From positions 558,001 through 622,000 of the forward strand of contig NZ_CP079863.1 of assembly GCF_025263485.1 (NCBI RefSeq): a DNA stretch of 64,000 bases. The letters are read 5' to 3'. The position numbers and the translations under genes are program-made. This DNA comes from Mycobacterium sp. SMC-2 (GTDB lineage: Bacteria; Actinomycetota; Actinomycetes; Mycobacteriales; Mycobacteriaceae). Positions 1-8,387 of this stretch are shown piece by piece (positions within the stretch are counted from its first letter, which is position 1; every line of letters begins with the position of its first letter). The notes under the pieces are model-generated. The model was not told where the DNA came from and did not search any database. It saw nothing but the letters and a program-made list of their open reading frames with translations.

Positions 1-697
1 CGCCGCGCAGCTTCTTCATCTGCATGGTGTCCCCGTCGGGGACGCCCAGCCCGAAGGCCAGCGCGGCCGCGCTGCCCGGCGTGGCGGGCCCGCGATACAG
101 GGTGTTGACGGCCAGGACGGTCATCGAGCCGCGCAGGGCGCCGTGCTTCTCGCGGTCGGGAAGGTAGCGGTCCAGCACGTCGGTGACCGAACCGAAAAGC
201 ATGTCGTCGATGGCCGAGCGCTCGAATTCGTTTGTGGCACAGGCATACATCTCGTCGTAGGTCTTGGGCTGCGTGCCCGCCTCGAACCGGCCCAGCGCCC
301 GCGTGGGCGCCTGGCTCCAGGCCATCAGCCCCGCCATCCCGTTGACCGCGTCCGCCCCGTGCACCTCGTTGAGGTGGGTGAACAACTTGATGGGGTCGCT
401 GTACTGGATCAGCGGATCGTCACCGACGCCGCGGACCGCGACCGACATCACGTCCAGGTCGATGGTCGGCAGGGTGTCCAAGCCGAGTTCCTCCACGACC
501 ACCGTCGAAGTAGGGAACTGCACCGAGCCGGCGATCTCGAACCGGTACCCGTCGAAAAGCTCCACCGTGGACGCCATTCCACCGGCGTACAGCTTGGAAT
601 CCAGGCACACGGTGCGCAATCCCGCCTTCTGCAGCAGCACCGCCGCCGCGAGGCCGTTGTGCCCCGCGCCGATGACTATCGCGTCGTATTCAGACAT
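1..697 (-). CDS. FAD-dependent dehydrogenase, phytoene-desaturase-like (partial, 3' end outside window)
   Basis: The first 232 codons are in the window; the gene continues past base 1. The N-terminus (MSEYDAIVIGAGHNGLAAA) has a Rossmann dinucleotide site, G-x-G-x-x-G at residues 10-15, followed by a GG-A/S motif near residue 40, as in phytoene desaturase/NAD(P)-FAD oxidoreductases. By position and sequence it matches the H37Rv Rv3829c dehydrogenase (recalled, not searched). The substrate is unknown. A near-perfect copy of the TetR operator lies about 40 bp upstream, overlapping the stop codon of the TetR gene, so the dehydrogenase is probably controlled by that neighbour. The start is the first ATG of the open frame. 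Confidence 0.8.
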   Translation of the reverse strand, partial: MSEYDAIVIGAGHNGLAAAVLLQKAGLRTVCLDSKLYAGGMASTVELFDGYRFEIAGSVQFPTSTVVVEELGLDTLPTIDLDVMSVAVRGVGDDPLIQYSDPIKLFTHLNEVHGADAVNGMAGLMAWSQAPTRALGRFEAGTQPKTYDEMYACATNEFERSAIDDMLFGSVTDVLDRYLPDREKHGALRGSMTVLAVNTLYRGPATPGSAAALAFGLGVPDGDTMQMKKLRG

Positions 698-737
698 GTC
701 CTGACCTCCCGCAGTGCAGGCTGGCACGCGGCCAAAG

Positions 738-757
738 TTTTGTCAATTATGACGAAA
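738..757. promoter_or_regulatory. Operator-like dyad in front of the dehydrogenase
   Basis: The sequence is TTTTGTCA-ATTA-TGACGAAA, an 8-4-8 dyad with one mismatch. It repeats the half-sites of the perfect dyad at 1394-1413 next to the TetR gene. It overlaps the TetR stop codon (747-749) and lies about 40 bp before the dehydrogenase start, a sensible place for a repressor site. Confidence 0.6.
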
Positions 758-1370
758 CTACGGTGACCCAGGTGCCGGAGATGCCCTCCCGCAGCGATTC
801 GAGCGCGACGTGCGACATCCGCGCCAATTCGCCGAGGGATCGATCCTCGCCAACCATCCAGGCCTCCATCGCGCCGAACACCGCGGCCGCGATGCAACGG
901 GCGGTCACCGTGATCCGCAGCCGCGCATCCAGTTTTCGTTGCGCCGCGCAGTTACGCCTTTCCAGTTGCGCCTCGATGGCGTCGGCGAGGTCGGCCTGGA
1001 CGTCGCGAATGTGGCGGTGGATGCGGTCCTGGTCGAGCTCACCACCCCGCATCGCGGCGATTTTCGTAACGGCCTCAACGTCATAGGGAAAGGCAAAGAT
1101 GGCCGACTGCACGGAATCGATGACCGGCTCATCAGCGGGTCTGGCGTCCAGCGCCGCGCGAAACCAATTCAGCCCGGTGTAGTCGGCAAACAGCAGATCG
1201 TGCTTGGAACTGAAGTGGCGATAGAAGGTGCGCAGCGACACTCCGGCGTCTGCCGCGATCTGTTCGGCCGAGGTGTCCTCGACACCCTGGGCGAGGAAGC
1301 GCACCATGGCCGCCTGACGCAACGCCTCGCGGGTGCGTTCGCTGCGCGCCGTCTGTGCGGGCCGGACCAT
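747..1370 (-). CDS. TetR-family transcriptional regulator
   Basis: This 207-residue protein has the N-terminal TetR helix-turn-helix at about residues 30-55 (AGVSLRTFYRHF), followed by an all-helical ligand-binding domain. It corresponds by synteny to Rv3830c. An upstream in-frame ATG at 1484 would run through the palindromic operator at 1394-1413 and add residues before the usual TetR N-terminus, so the ATG at 1370 is preferred. It is divergent from the membrane protein gene at 1441 and upstream of the dehydrogenase. The same dyad occurs at its own promoter and before the dehydrogenase, suggesting autoregulation and control of that gene. The ligand is unknown. Confidence 0.85.
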   Translation of the reverse strand: MVRPAQTARSERTREALRQAAMVRFLAQGVEDTSAEQIAADAGVSLRTFYRHFSSKHDLLFADYTGLNWFRAALDARPADEPVIDSVQSAIFAFPYDVEAVTKIAAMRGGELDQDRIHRHIRDVQADLADAIEAQLERRNCAAQRKLDARLRITVTARCIAAAVFGAMEAWMVGEDRSLGELARMSHVALESLREGISGTWVTVVSS

Positions 1371-1393
1371 GCCAGTAAGGTACCTCAACAATC

Positions 1394-1413
1394 TTTTGTC
1401 AGTATTGACAAAA
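1394..1413. promoter_or_regulatory. Perfect 20-bp TetR-type operator
   Basis: TTTTGTCA-GTAT-TGACAAAA is a perfect inverted repeat in the divergent region between the TetR gene (start 1370, minus) and the membrane protein gene (start 1441, plus). Its half-sites recur at 738-757. Size and position are typical of TetR operators. The bound protein is inferred from proximity only. Confidence 0.7.
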
Positions 1414-1440
1414 CTTTGGCCGTGGGGTGAGACTGCCGCC

Positions 1441-1923
1441 ATGGTCTCGCTTCTTGTGCATGCAGTTCTCGGGCTCAGTGTCATCGGCTGGATCGTCGCA
1501 TCGAACTCGACGGTCTTCGCCCGGCCGGCCGGCGGCCCGTTGTTTTCCCCGCTGGAATGCGTGTATTACGTCGTCGGCATCGCGTCGGTCGCGCTGGGTT
1601 GGTGGTTCAACATCCACTTCGTGCAGCAGTACACCCACGGCGCAACCAATCCGATCTGGGGACCCGGCAGCTGGGCGGACTACATCCGGCTGATGTTCAC
1701 CAACCCCGCCGCCAGTTCGGCCAGCCAGGACTACACGATCGCGAATGTCATTCTGCTGCCGCTGTTTACGATCGTGGACGGCTACCGCCGCGGGCTCAAG
1801 CACCCGTGGCTGTATTTCGTGTCCAGCCTGTTCACCAGCTTCGCGTTCGCGTTCGCCTTTTACTTCGCCACCATGGAACGGCAGCGCAGGCACGAACAAG
1901 CCCGCGAGACGGTGGACGCCTAG
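1441..1923 (+). CDS. DUF2834-like four-helix membrane protein
   Basis: The 160-residue protein has four hydrophobic segments, at about residues 3-22, 38-58, 100-118 and 122-142, separated by short loops, so it should sit in the cytoplasmic membrane. Position and size match Rv3831, a conserved hypothetical. The ATG at 1441 is chosen because a longer frame opening at 1333 would overlap the TetR gene and the operator at 1394-1413. Its stop codon overlaps the stop of the convergent methyltransferase gene. Control by the divergent TetR regulator is likely from the shared operator. No biochemical role can be read from the sequence. Confidence 0.7.
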   Translation: MVSLLVHAVLGLSVIGWIVASNSTVFARPAGGPLFSPLECVYYVVGIASVALGWWFNIHFVQQYTHGATNPIWGPGSWADYIRLMFTNPAASSASQDYTIANVILLPLFTIVDGYRRGLKHPWLYFVSSLFTSFAFAFAFYFATMERQRRHEQARETVDA

Positions 1924-2501
1924 GCAACCGGTTTGGTGGCCCGCCACCGCTGCCGACCGCCCCGAACGTCGGTGCGGACGTCGGTGAATCCCGCGGCGCG
2001 CAGCCGCCCCGGGAGGTCCCTCGGTGCGATCGGGTTGTAGGTGTCGGCGACGTGGAGCAGCCGGAACAACAGCGACGGGACGCCGTCGCTACCGGCGAAA
2101 ACCCCGCCCGGTCGCAGCACCCGGAACGCCTCGGCGAAGAGCCGGTCCTGCAACTCGGCGCTGGGAACGTGGTGCAGCATCGTGAAGCACACCACCGACG
2201 TGAAGTCGTCGGCGGGCAGCCCCGTGTCGGTGCCGCTGCCTTGCAGGACGCGGGCCCGGTCGCCGTAGCGATGCCGCAAGTGATCGGCCATCGCGGCGTC
2301 GACTTCGACCGCCGTGAGCGAGGCGGCGCGATCGAGGAGGGCTCGAAGCGTGGCCCCGTATCCCGGGCCGATTTCCAAAGTGCGGGCGCCCAATTCGACG
2401 CCTTCCAATGACCAGGGCAGCAGCTGATCGGCCACCGCTTTCTCCCAGCCCGCCGAGCTGCACCGCCGCCGGTGCAGGAGATTCATCGCCATAACGGTCA
2501 C
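1920..2501 (-). CDS. Class I SAM-dependent methyltransferase
   Basis: This 193-residue single-domain protein shows the SAM-binding motif I (LEIGPGYG, about residues 42-49), an acidic residue ending strand 2 (VEVD, about 65), a post-strand-4 segment with LHHV, and the RVLRPGG motif of UbiE/Methyltransf_11 enzymes near residues 127-133. It corresponds to Rv3832c by synteny. Later ATG codons at residues 4 and 6 are possible alternative starts. It is divergent from the AraC regulator at 2548 (46-bp gap), which may control it. The methyl acceptor is unknown. Confidence 0.8.
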   Translation of the reverse strand: MTVMAMNLLHRRRCSSAGWEKAVADQLLPWSLEGVELGARTLEIGPGYGATLRALLDRAASLTAVEVDAAMADHLRHRYGDRARVLQGSGTDTGLPADDFTSVVCFTMLHHVPSAELQDRLFAEAFRVLRPGGVFAGSDGVPSLLFRLLHVADTYNPIAPRDLPGRLRAAGFTDVRTDVRGGRQRWRATKPVA

Positions 2502-2533
2502 GCTAGGCGACCGCGCAGACTGCGGGCTTCCGA

Positions 2534-2539
2534 TATTCT
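2534..2539 (+). promoter_or_regulatory. -10 element for a nearly leaderless transcript of the AraC gene
   Basis: TATTCT fits the mycobacterial TANNNT -10 pattern and ends 8 nt before the ATG at 2548, consistent with a leaderless or very short-leader mRNA. Confidence 0.4.
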
Positions 2540-2547
2540 GCCGGGTT

Positions 2548-3297
2548 ATGTCGGAAAGCAGCCATCATGGGCTGGCGACGTCGTCGCAGGCGCTGCCGCC
2601 GGGAGCCCGGATCGAGCGGCACCGGCATCGGTTGCACCAGATCGTCTATCCGTCCTCGGGCGCGGTCTCGGTCACCACGCCGGCGGGAACCTGGAGCACG
2701 CCGGCGAACCGGGCGATCTGGATTCCGGCGGGCTGCTGGCATGAACACAAGTTCCACGGCCACACGCAGTTTCACGGCGTCGCACTGGACCCCAGCCGTT
2801 ACCGTGGCGGCCCCGCGGGACCGGCCGTGCTGGCGGTCAATCCGTTGATGCGCGAACTCATCATCGCGTGTTCGCGAGCCGGCGAAACCGATACCGACGC
2901 GCACCACCGGATGCTGGCCGTGCTGCACGACCAGCTGCAGACGACCAGCGTCGGCGAGCCACTGTGGATTCCCACCCCCGTCGACGTCCGGCTGCGGCAA
3001 GCGTGCGCGTTGATCGCCGAGGACCTCCGCGAGCCATTGACGTTGCAGCAGATCGGCCGCCGGATCGGCATCAGCCAGCGCACGCTGAGCCGCCTGTTCA
3101 GCGACGAGCTGGCGATGACCTTTCCGCAATGGCGCACTCAGCTCCGGTTGCAACGCGCTCTGGTGCTGCTCGCCGAGCGCCGCGACGTCACGTCGGTGGC
3201 GTCCGAATGCGGTTGGGCCACACCGAGTGCCTTCATCGACACCTATCGGCGGGCCTTCGGGCAGACCCCGGGCCGGCTGTCTGCGAAGGCGCTCTAG
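2548..3297 (+). CDS. AraC-family regulator with N-terminal cupin
   Basis: The 249-residue protein has an N-terminal cupin-like sensor domain (His-rich ERHRHRLHQ near residue 23, then a PxGxxH-type segment near residues 66-73). A C-terminal double helix-turn-helix spans about residues 165-245, with [19 protein letters not shown] and the AraC signature ending in [10 protein letters not shown]. It matches Rv3833 in position. Divergence from the methyltransferase gene suggests it regulates that gene or itself. Its stop overlaps the stop of the convergent serS. The inducer is unknown. Confidence 0.85.
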   Translation: MSESSHHGLATSSQALPPGARIERHRHRLHQIVYPSSGAVSVTTPAGTWSTPANRAIWIPAGCWHEHKFHGHTQFHGVALDPSRYRGGPAGPAVLAVNPLMRELIIACSRAGETDTDAHHRMLAVLHDQLQTTSVGEPLWIPTPVDVRLRQACALIAEDLREPLTLQQIGRRIGISQRTLSRLFSDELAMTFPQWRTQLRLQRALVLLAERRDVTSVASECGWATPSAFIDTYRRAFGQTPGRLSAKAL

Positions 3298-4562
3298 CCG
3301 ATGGTGCCGACGGGCTCGAGCAACTCGGTGCCGACGAACGGCACCAGCGCGTCGGGCACCCGCACACTGCCGTCGGGCTGTTGGTGGTTCTCCAGGATCG
3401 CCACCAGCCACCGGGTGGTTCCCAGCGTGCCGTTGAGCGTGGCAGCGGTCTGCGGCTTGCCGCCCTCGTCGCGGTAGCGCGTCGAGAGCCGGCGCGCCTG
3501 AAACGTGGTGCAGTTCGACGTCGACGTCAGCTCGCGGTAGGCGCCCTGCGTGGGAACCCATGCCTCGCAGTCGAATTTGCGCGCGGCCGACGACCCGAGA
3601 TCGCCCGCGGCGACGTCGATCACCCGATACGGCACCCCGATGTGGGCCAGCATCTCGCGCTGCCAGCCCAACAGCCGTTCGTGCTCGGCCTCGGCGTCGG
3701 CGGGCATGCAATAGACGAACCCCTCGACCTTGTCGAATTGGTGCACCCGGATGATGCCGCGGGTGTCCTTGCCGTAACTGCCCGCCTCCCGGCGGAAGCA
3801 CGACGACCACCCCGCGTAGCGCAGCGGCCCGCCGGACAGGTCCAGGATCTCGTCGGCGTGGTAGCCCGCCAGCGGCACCTCGGAGGTGCCGACCAGGTAG
3901 AGGTCGTCGGCCTCCACTCGATAGATCTCGTCGGCGTGGGTGCCCAGAAATCCGGTGCCGGCCATCACCTCCGGGCGCACCAGCACCGGCGGGATCATCG
4001 GGATGAAGCCGTTCTCGACGGCCAGCCGCAGGGCCAGCTGCAGCAGCCCCAGCTGCAACAGCGCGCCCCGACCGGTCAGGAAGTAGAACCGCGAGCCGGA
4101 TACCTTGGCGCCGCGCCGCATGTCGATGAGGCCCAGGGACTCGCCGAGCTCCAGGTGGTCCTTCGGGTTTTCCAGCTGAGCGGGTTCGCCCACCACCTCG
4201 AGGACGCGGTAGTCGTTTTCCCCGCCCGCGGGGACGCCGTCGATGACGACGTTGGAGATCGCCATGTGCGCCGCCGTGAACGCCGCCTCGGCCTCGGCTT
4301 GCTGGGTCTCGGCGGCCTTGACCTGCTCGGCGAGTTCCTTGGCGCGCGCCAGCTTGGCCGGGCGCTCCTCGGGAGACGCGGCGCCGACGCTCTTGCTCGC
4401 GGACTTCTGTTCCGCGCGCAGCGCATCGGCCGACGAGATCGCCGCCCGCCGGGCGGCGTCGGCCGCCAGCAGGGCGTCGACCAGCGCGGGGTCCTCGCCG
4501 CGGTCGAGTTGCGAGCGGCGCACGGCGTCGGGGTCTTCCCGGAGCAACTTCAGGTCGATCAC
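3294..4562 (-). CDS. serS: Seryl-tRNA synthetase
   Basis: SerS charges tRNA-Ser (and tRNA-Sec where present) with serine using ATP. The 422-residue product has the N-terminal antiparallel coiled-coil arm (about residues 30-105) and the class II catalytic core, with motif 2 around [14 protein letters not shown] and motif 3 around [17 protein letters not shown]. Length matches Rv3834c. The start is GTG at 4562. A TANNNT -10 element (TAGTGT, 4570-4575) lies 7 nt upstream on the minus strand, so the transcript is probably leaderless. It is essential in other mycobacteria. Confidence 0.97.
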   Translation of the reverse strand: MIDLKLLREDPDAVRRSQLDRGEDPALVDALLAADAARRAAISSADALRAEQKSASKSVGAASPEERPAKLARAKELAEQVKAAETQQAEAEAAFTAAHMAISNVVIDGVPAGGENDYRVLEVVGEPAQLENPKDHLELGESLGLIDMRRGAKVSGSRFYFLTGRGALLQLGLLQLALRLAVENGFIPMIPPVLVRPEVMAGTGFLGTHADEIYRVEADDLYLVGTSEVPLAGYHADEILDLSGGPLRYAGWSSCFRREAGSYGKDTRGIIRVHQFDKVEGFVYCMPADAEAEHERLLGWQREMLAHIGVPYRVIDVAAGDLGSSAARKFDCEAWVPTQGAYRELTSTSNCTTFQARRLSTRYRDEGGKPQTAATLNGTLGTTRWLVAILENHQQPDGSVRVPDALVPFVGTELLEPVGTIG

Positions 4563-4683
4563 GGCCCTGACACTACTTTTTCGGCTCCGGTCGGATGGCA
4601 GAGCACCCCTGGTGCATTGACCCCAGGACTCACATCAGTAACTTTTGTCACGCCGCACAGGGGCTGCTGTCAGAATGGAGCCG

Positions 4684-6036
4684 ATGTCGCAAGCGCCCGA
4701 GACGGACCTCCCGGAAGCCCTGGAGGTCGACGCCCGCACCGCCGAGCCGGACCAGCCGCAAGCCGGTTTCCGGTGGCCTCGCAGTCTGCAGGCACAGGCG
4801 ACGCGGCGGGCCCTGCTGCTGACCGCCCTGGGCGGCCTGCTGATCGCCGGGGTGGTCACGGCGCTGCCGGCCGGCGGCACCGGGCCCGGCCGGCTGTCCG
4901 GCTACCTCAACGGCAATCCGGTGCCCACCACCGGAAGCAAGGGCAACGCCGCCTTCAACAAGGCCGCCGCCGGCGACTGCCTGATGTGGCCGGACACCAC
5001 CCCGGAGGCGGCGAAGGTCGTCAGCTGCGCCGACGACCACAAGTTCGAAGTCGCCGCGTCCGTCGACATGCGCACGTTCCCGGGCTCCGAGTACGGCCCC
5101 AGCGCCGCTCCCCCGTCGCCGGCTCGCATCCAGCAGATCACCCAGGAGCAGTGCGAGTCCGCCGTGCGGAATTACCTGGGCCCCAAGTTCGATCCCAACA
5201 GCAAGTTCACCGTCAGCCTGCTGTGGCCCGGTGACCGGGCCTGGCGCCAGGCCGGCGAGCGCCGCATGCTGTGCGGACTGCAGCTGCCCGGCACCAACAA
5301 CCAGCAACAGGCCTTCAAGGGCAAGGTCGCCGACGTCGACCAGTCCAAGGTCTGGCCGGCCGGCACCTGCTTGGGCATCGACACGACCACCAACCAGCCG
5401 ATCGACGCTCCGGTCGACTGTGCGGCACCGCACGCGATGGAGGTGACCGGCACGGTCAACCTGGCAGAGAAGTTCCCCGGCGCGCTGCCGGCGGAGCCCG
5501 ACCAGGACGGGTACATCAAGGACCTGTGCACCAAGATGACGGACGCCTACCTGGCGCCGGTCAAGTTGCGCACCACCACCCTGACGCTGATCTATCCCAC
5601 CGTGCCGCTGGCCAGCTGGACGGCAGGCAGCCGCGAGGTCGCCTGCAGCATCGGCGCCACACTGGGCAACGGCGGCTGGGCCACCCTGGTGGGCAGCGCC
5701 AAGGGCCAGCTACTGATCAACGGTCAGCAGCCGGTGCCACCGCCCGACATTCCCGAGGAACGGCTCACACTGCCCCCGATACCGCTGCAGGTGCCGGCTC
5801 AAGCGCCCAGCCAGGCGAACACTCCGCCGGCGATCCCGCCGAACAATCAACACCTACCGGGTCAGCAGCCCGTCGTGACGCCCCAGGCGCCGGCGGCGGA
5901 CACCCCGGCCCCGCAGGCGCCACCCCCCGCGGACGCCGGAGCGCCCCCGCAGGCGCCACCCGCGGACGGCGGAGCGCCACCAGCGGCCAACCCTCCGGCG
6001 GAGGCACCGCCCGCCGCGCCGCCACCCGGGGGCTAG
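4684..6036 (+). CDS. Septum-formation-type membrane protein, Pro-rich C-terminus
   Basis: The 450-residue protein has a short cytoplasmic N-terminus, one transmembrane helix at about residues 39-60, an extracytoplasmic region with regularly spaced cysteines (two related modules of the septum-formation type), and a Pro/Ala-rich tail from about residue 350. Length agrees with Rv3835 (about 449 aa) when ATG 4684 is the start; in-frame ATGs at 4645 and 4675 are alternatives. The following zincin starts 5 nt after the stop, so the two are probably co-transcribed. The function is not established. Confidence 0.75.
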   Translation: MSQAPETDLPEALEVDARTAEPDQPQAGFRWPRSLQAQATRRALLLTALGGLLIAGVVTALPAGGTGPGRLSGYLNGNPVPTTGSKGNAAFNKAAAGDCLMWPDTTPEAAKVVSCADDHKFEVAASVDMRTFPGSEYGPSAAPPSPARIQQITQEQCESAVRNYLGPKFDPNSKFTVSLLWPGDRAWRQAGERRMLCGLQLPGTNNQQQAFKGKVADVDQSKVWPAGTCLGIDTTTNQPIDAPVDCAAPHAMEVTGTVNLAEKFPGALPAEPDQDGYIKDLCTKMTDAYLAPVKLRTTTLTLIYPTVPLASWTAGSREVACSIGATLGNGGWATLVGSAKGQLLINGQQPVPPPDIPEERLTLPPIPLQVPAQAPSQANTPPAIPPNNQHLPGQQPVVTPQAPAADTPAPQAPPPADAGAPPQAPPADGGAPPAANPPAEAPPAAPPPGG

Positions 6037-6040
6037 CCAC

Positions 6041-6391
6041 GTGCCCGCGCGGATGGACCCGCAGCGGTTCGACGAACTGGTCTCCGACGCGCTCGACCTG
6101 ATCCCGCCCGAGCTGGCGGCGGCCATGGACAACGTCGTCGTACTGGTCGAGGACCGCCACCCCGAGGACGGCGAGCTGCTCGGACTCTACGAGGGAGTCG
6201 CCCTGACCGAGCGCGACTCCGACTACGCCGGATCGCTGCCGGACGCCATCACCATCTACCGCGAGGCGCTGCTGGACGTGTGCGAATCCGACGACGACGT
6301 CGTCGAGGAAGTGGCGATCACGGTGATCCACGAGATCGCCCACCACTTCGGCATCGACGACGACCGGCTGGAAGAACTGGGCTGGGCCTGA
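6041..6391 (+). CDS. Small zincin-like metallopeptidase
   Basis: This 116-residue protein carries the zinc-binding HExxH signature, seen as VIHEIAHHFGID near residue 97, with a third candidate ligand further on (the DUF1025/metallopeptidase family layout). It matches Rv3836 in position. The GTG at 6041 is taken as the start; an ATG lies at 6053. It follows the membrane protein gene by 4 nt and is probably translated from the same mRNA. The peptidase substrate is unknown, and members of this family often lack shown activity. Confidence 0.8.
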   Translation: MPARMDPQRFDELVSDALDLIPPELAAAMDNVVVLVEDRHPEDGELLGLYEGVALTERDSDYAGSLPDAITIYREALLDVCESDDDVVEEVAITVIHEIAHHFGIDDDRLEELGWA

Positions 6392-6467
6392 CAATCGGTC
6401 AGCCCGCGGGCCGGATTTCTGGGCGCGGCATCCCGGATTTGTCCGCTGCCGGTGCTATGAACGGGTT

Positions 6468-6659
6468 ATGAGTGCTGACTGCCGCGACTGCCGGGCAGGC
6501 TTAGATCACTGTCACGGCACCATCATTCGCCATTCGCTGCGACGCTCCGAATGCACCGAGCCGGATTGCTTCAGCCCCGAGCTGTTGCCGCACGCCTTCG
6601 TCGTCGACTGCGACGCGGTCGGCTGCGGCTGCTCCGAATCCGTCGCAGTGGCCGTCTGA
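6468..6659 (+). CDS. Cysteine-rich 63-aa conserved hypothetical
   Basis: The short protein begins MSADCRDCRAG and holds eight cysteines and several histidines, in CxxC, CxH, C-x4-C and C-x4-CxC-type spacings that suggest one or two zinc sites. It lies in a 275-bp interval between the zincin and the phosphoglycerate-mutase-like gene. I recall similar short proteins in other mycobacteria, but no function. A weak -10-like TATGAA lies about 9 nt before the ATG. Confidence 0.65.
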   Translation: MSADCRDCRAGLDHCHGTIIRHSLRRSECTEPDCFSPELLPHAFVVDCDAVGCGCSESVAVAV

Positions 6660-6666
6660 GCGACGG

Positions 6667-7353
6667 TCAGCCCATCGGGTCGGTGCTCGAGTGCACCGCA
6701 TCCCCGATTGGAGTGGCCTCCGGCTCGGGATAGAACGGCGGCGTCAGCGTCCCCCACCGCACGCAGCTCCATCGCCCGTCGGTGATGGGCGCCAACACCA
6801 CCGATTCGGCGTTGTCGAGGTGGTTGTCCAGCGCGAAGCCGGCGTCCACACCGGCCAGCACGGCCGCGGCGAGCCGGATCGCCGCACCATGGCTGACGAC
6901 GACGATGTCGCCGCTCCAGTCGTGGTAGTCCAGGAAGCGCAGGCGCAGGTCGGTGAGCACCGGGACGTAGCGGTCCAACACGTCGTTGCCGGTTTCTCCG
7001 CCCGGCAGCGGGACGTCGAGATCACCGTGATGCCATCGCTCGTAGATCGCGTTGAATTCCGCGACCGCGTCGTCGTCGCTGCGGTTCTCCAGCCTGCCGA
7101 CCTGGACCTCGTGAACGCCACCCACCTCGACGGCGGCCATCTCGAGTTCGCCGCCGATGACCCCGGCCGTCTGCGACGCGCGTATCGCCACCGAGTGCGC
7201 CAGCATCGCGGGCCGTCCTGCACCGCGGGCGAACGCGCGGGCCTGGTCGCGGCCTAACGGTGTCAGCTCCGCCCCGGGGGGCCGGGTGTCCAGCCTGCGC
7301 TCGACGTTGCTGTAGGACTGGCCGTGCCGCAGGAGCACCAGCCGGCCGCTCAT
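6667..7353 (-). CDS. Histidine phosphatase / phosphoglycerate-mutase-like protein
   Basis: The 228-residue protein has the catalytic LLRHGQS motif at about residues 7-13 and the second His in VVSHGAAIR near residue 153, which defines the histidine phosphatase superfamily. It corresponds to Rv3837c. The start ATG at 7353 overlaps the TGA of pheA by 4 nt (ATGA), so the two are translationally coupled. The substrate is not evident; being in the pheA operon does not by itself imply a role in aromatic amino acid synthesis. Confidence 0.88.
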   Translation of the reverse strand: MSGRLVLLRHGQSYSNVERRLDTRPPGAELTPLGRDQARAFARGAGRPAMLAHSVAIRASQTAGVIGGELEMAAVEVGGVHEVQVGRLENRSDDDAVAEFNAIYERWHHGDLDVPLPGGETGNDVLDRYVPVLTDLRLRFLDYHDWSGDIVVVSHGAAIRLAAAVLAGVDAGFALDNHLDNAESVVLAPITDGRWSCVRWGTLTPPFYPEPEATPIGDAVHSSTDPMG

Positions 7354-8300
7354 GGCTCGATCCCCCCGGCCGCGGTTTCCGGTTTGCCTTCTCGTAGCCG
7401 CGCCAGCCAGCGGGCGGCCTCGTCGGCCGGCGGCGGCAGCGCCCCGGCGGGCGAGCCCGTCGGCCAAGATCCCAGGTATCGCACATCCGCACAACGACGG
7501 TGCAGCGCTTTGAGTGCCTCGGCAACGGCGTCGTCGTCGATGTGGCCCACACAGTCGGCGAAGAACACGTAGGTGCCCAGCGCCGTCCGGGTCGGGCGGG
7601 ATTCGATCCGGGTGAGGTCGATGCCGCGGATCCCGAATTCCGTCAGCGCGCCCAGCAGCGCACCGGGCGCGTTGTCGACGCGCAGCACAACGGCGGTGCG
7701 GTCGGCGCCGGTGCGGGGGGGCGGCGGCCCCGGCAGCCCGACCAGAAGGAAGCGGGTGCAGGCGTTCGGTTCGTCGACCACGCCGTCGGCCAGCGCCTCC
7801 AGCCCCCAATGGGCGGCGGCCAGCGGCGAGGTCACCGCCGCGTCCGCCTGGCCCTCGGCGACCTGCCGCGCCGCGTCGGCGTTGGAGTACGCGGGCCGGA
7901 GTTCAGCCTCGGGCAGGTGGTCGGCGACCCAATGCCGCACCTGCGCGGCCGCCACCGAAAACGCCGCCAGGGTGCGCACGTCGGCCGCGGAGCGCCCGGG
8001 TTTGACGGCGATGGTGAACGTGACGTCCAGGGTCGTCTCGGCGAAGACTTGCAGCGGGGAGCCGATGGCCAGGCTGTCCAGCGTGGGGGTCACGGACCCG
8101 TCGATCGAGTTCTCGATCGGAACGCAGGCGTATTCCGCACCGCCATCGCGCACGGTGTCCAGCGCCGCGGCGGTGCTGTCGATGGGCAATCGCCGGACCT
8201 CCTCGAGGCCCTGATCGGGGATCAGGCCGGCGGCCGTGATCTGCAACAGCGCCGCCTCGGTGAAGGTCCCTGCCGGACCGAGATAAGCGATGCGGACCAC
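7350..8300 (-). CDS. pheA: Prephenate dehydratase
   Basis: PheA converts prephenate to phenylpyruvate in phenylalanine synthesis. The 316-residue protein has the N-terminal catalytic domain (YLGPAGTFTEAAL near residue 6, TRFLLVG near residue 186) and a C-terminal ACT regulatory domain with the Phe-binding ESRPTR motif near residue 239. Length is close to Rv3838c (321 aa). The GTG start at 8300 follows a TANNNT box (TAGGGT, 8307-8312, minus strand) by 6 nt, indicating a leaderless mRNA. It is divergent from the IdeR-box gene. Confidence 0.95.
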   Translation of the reverse strand: MVRIAYLGPAGTFTEAALLQITAAGLIPDQGLEEVRRLPIDSTAAALDTVRDGGAEYACVPIENSIDGSVTPTLDSLAIGSPLQVFAETTLDVTFTIAVKPGRSAADVRTLAAFSVAAAQVRHWVADHLPEAELRPAYSNADAARQVAEGQADAAVTSPLAAAHWGLEALADGVVDEPNACTRFLLVGLPGPPPPRTGADRTAVVLRVDNAPGALLGALTEFGIRGIDLTRIESRPTRTALGTYVFFADCVGHIDDDAVAEALKALHRRCADVRYLGSWPTGSPAGALPPPADEAARWLARLREGKPETAAGGIEP

Positions 8301-8358
8301 TCCCCAACCCTAGCGGCGCCCGCCGCCAAACGGCTCTTGCGGCGCCCCGTCATCTAAG

Positions 8359-8377
8359 TTAACTTAGGCTTACCTAA
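8359..8377. promoter_or_regulatory. IdeR iron box
   Basis: TTAACTTAGGCTTACCTAA matches the recalled 19-bp IdeR consensus TTAGGTTAGGCTAACCTAA at 16 of 19 positions. It lies 11-29 bp before the downstream gene. Rv3839, the H37Rv counterpart, is known to be iron- and IdeR-repressed, so repression of this gene in high iron is expected. Confidence 0.85.
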
Positions 8378-8387
8378 CGTAAGGAGA

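Noticed and set aside
2503..5433. Long antisense open frames opposite the AraC, serS and septum-type genes
   Set aside because: Typical high-GC shadow frames with Arg/Pro/Ala-rich translations and no homology features.
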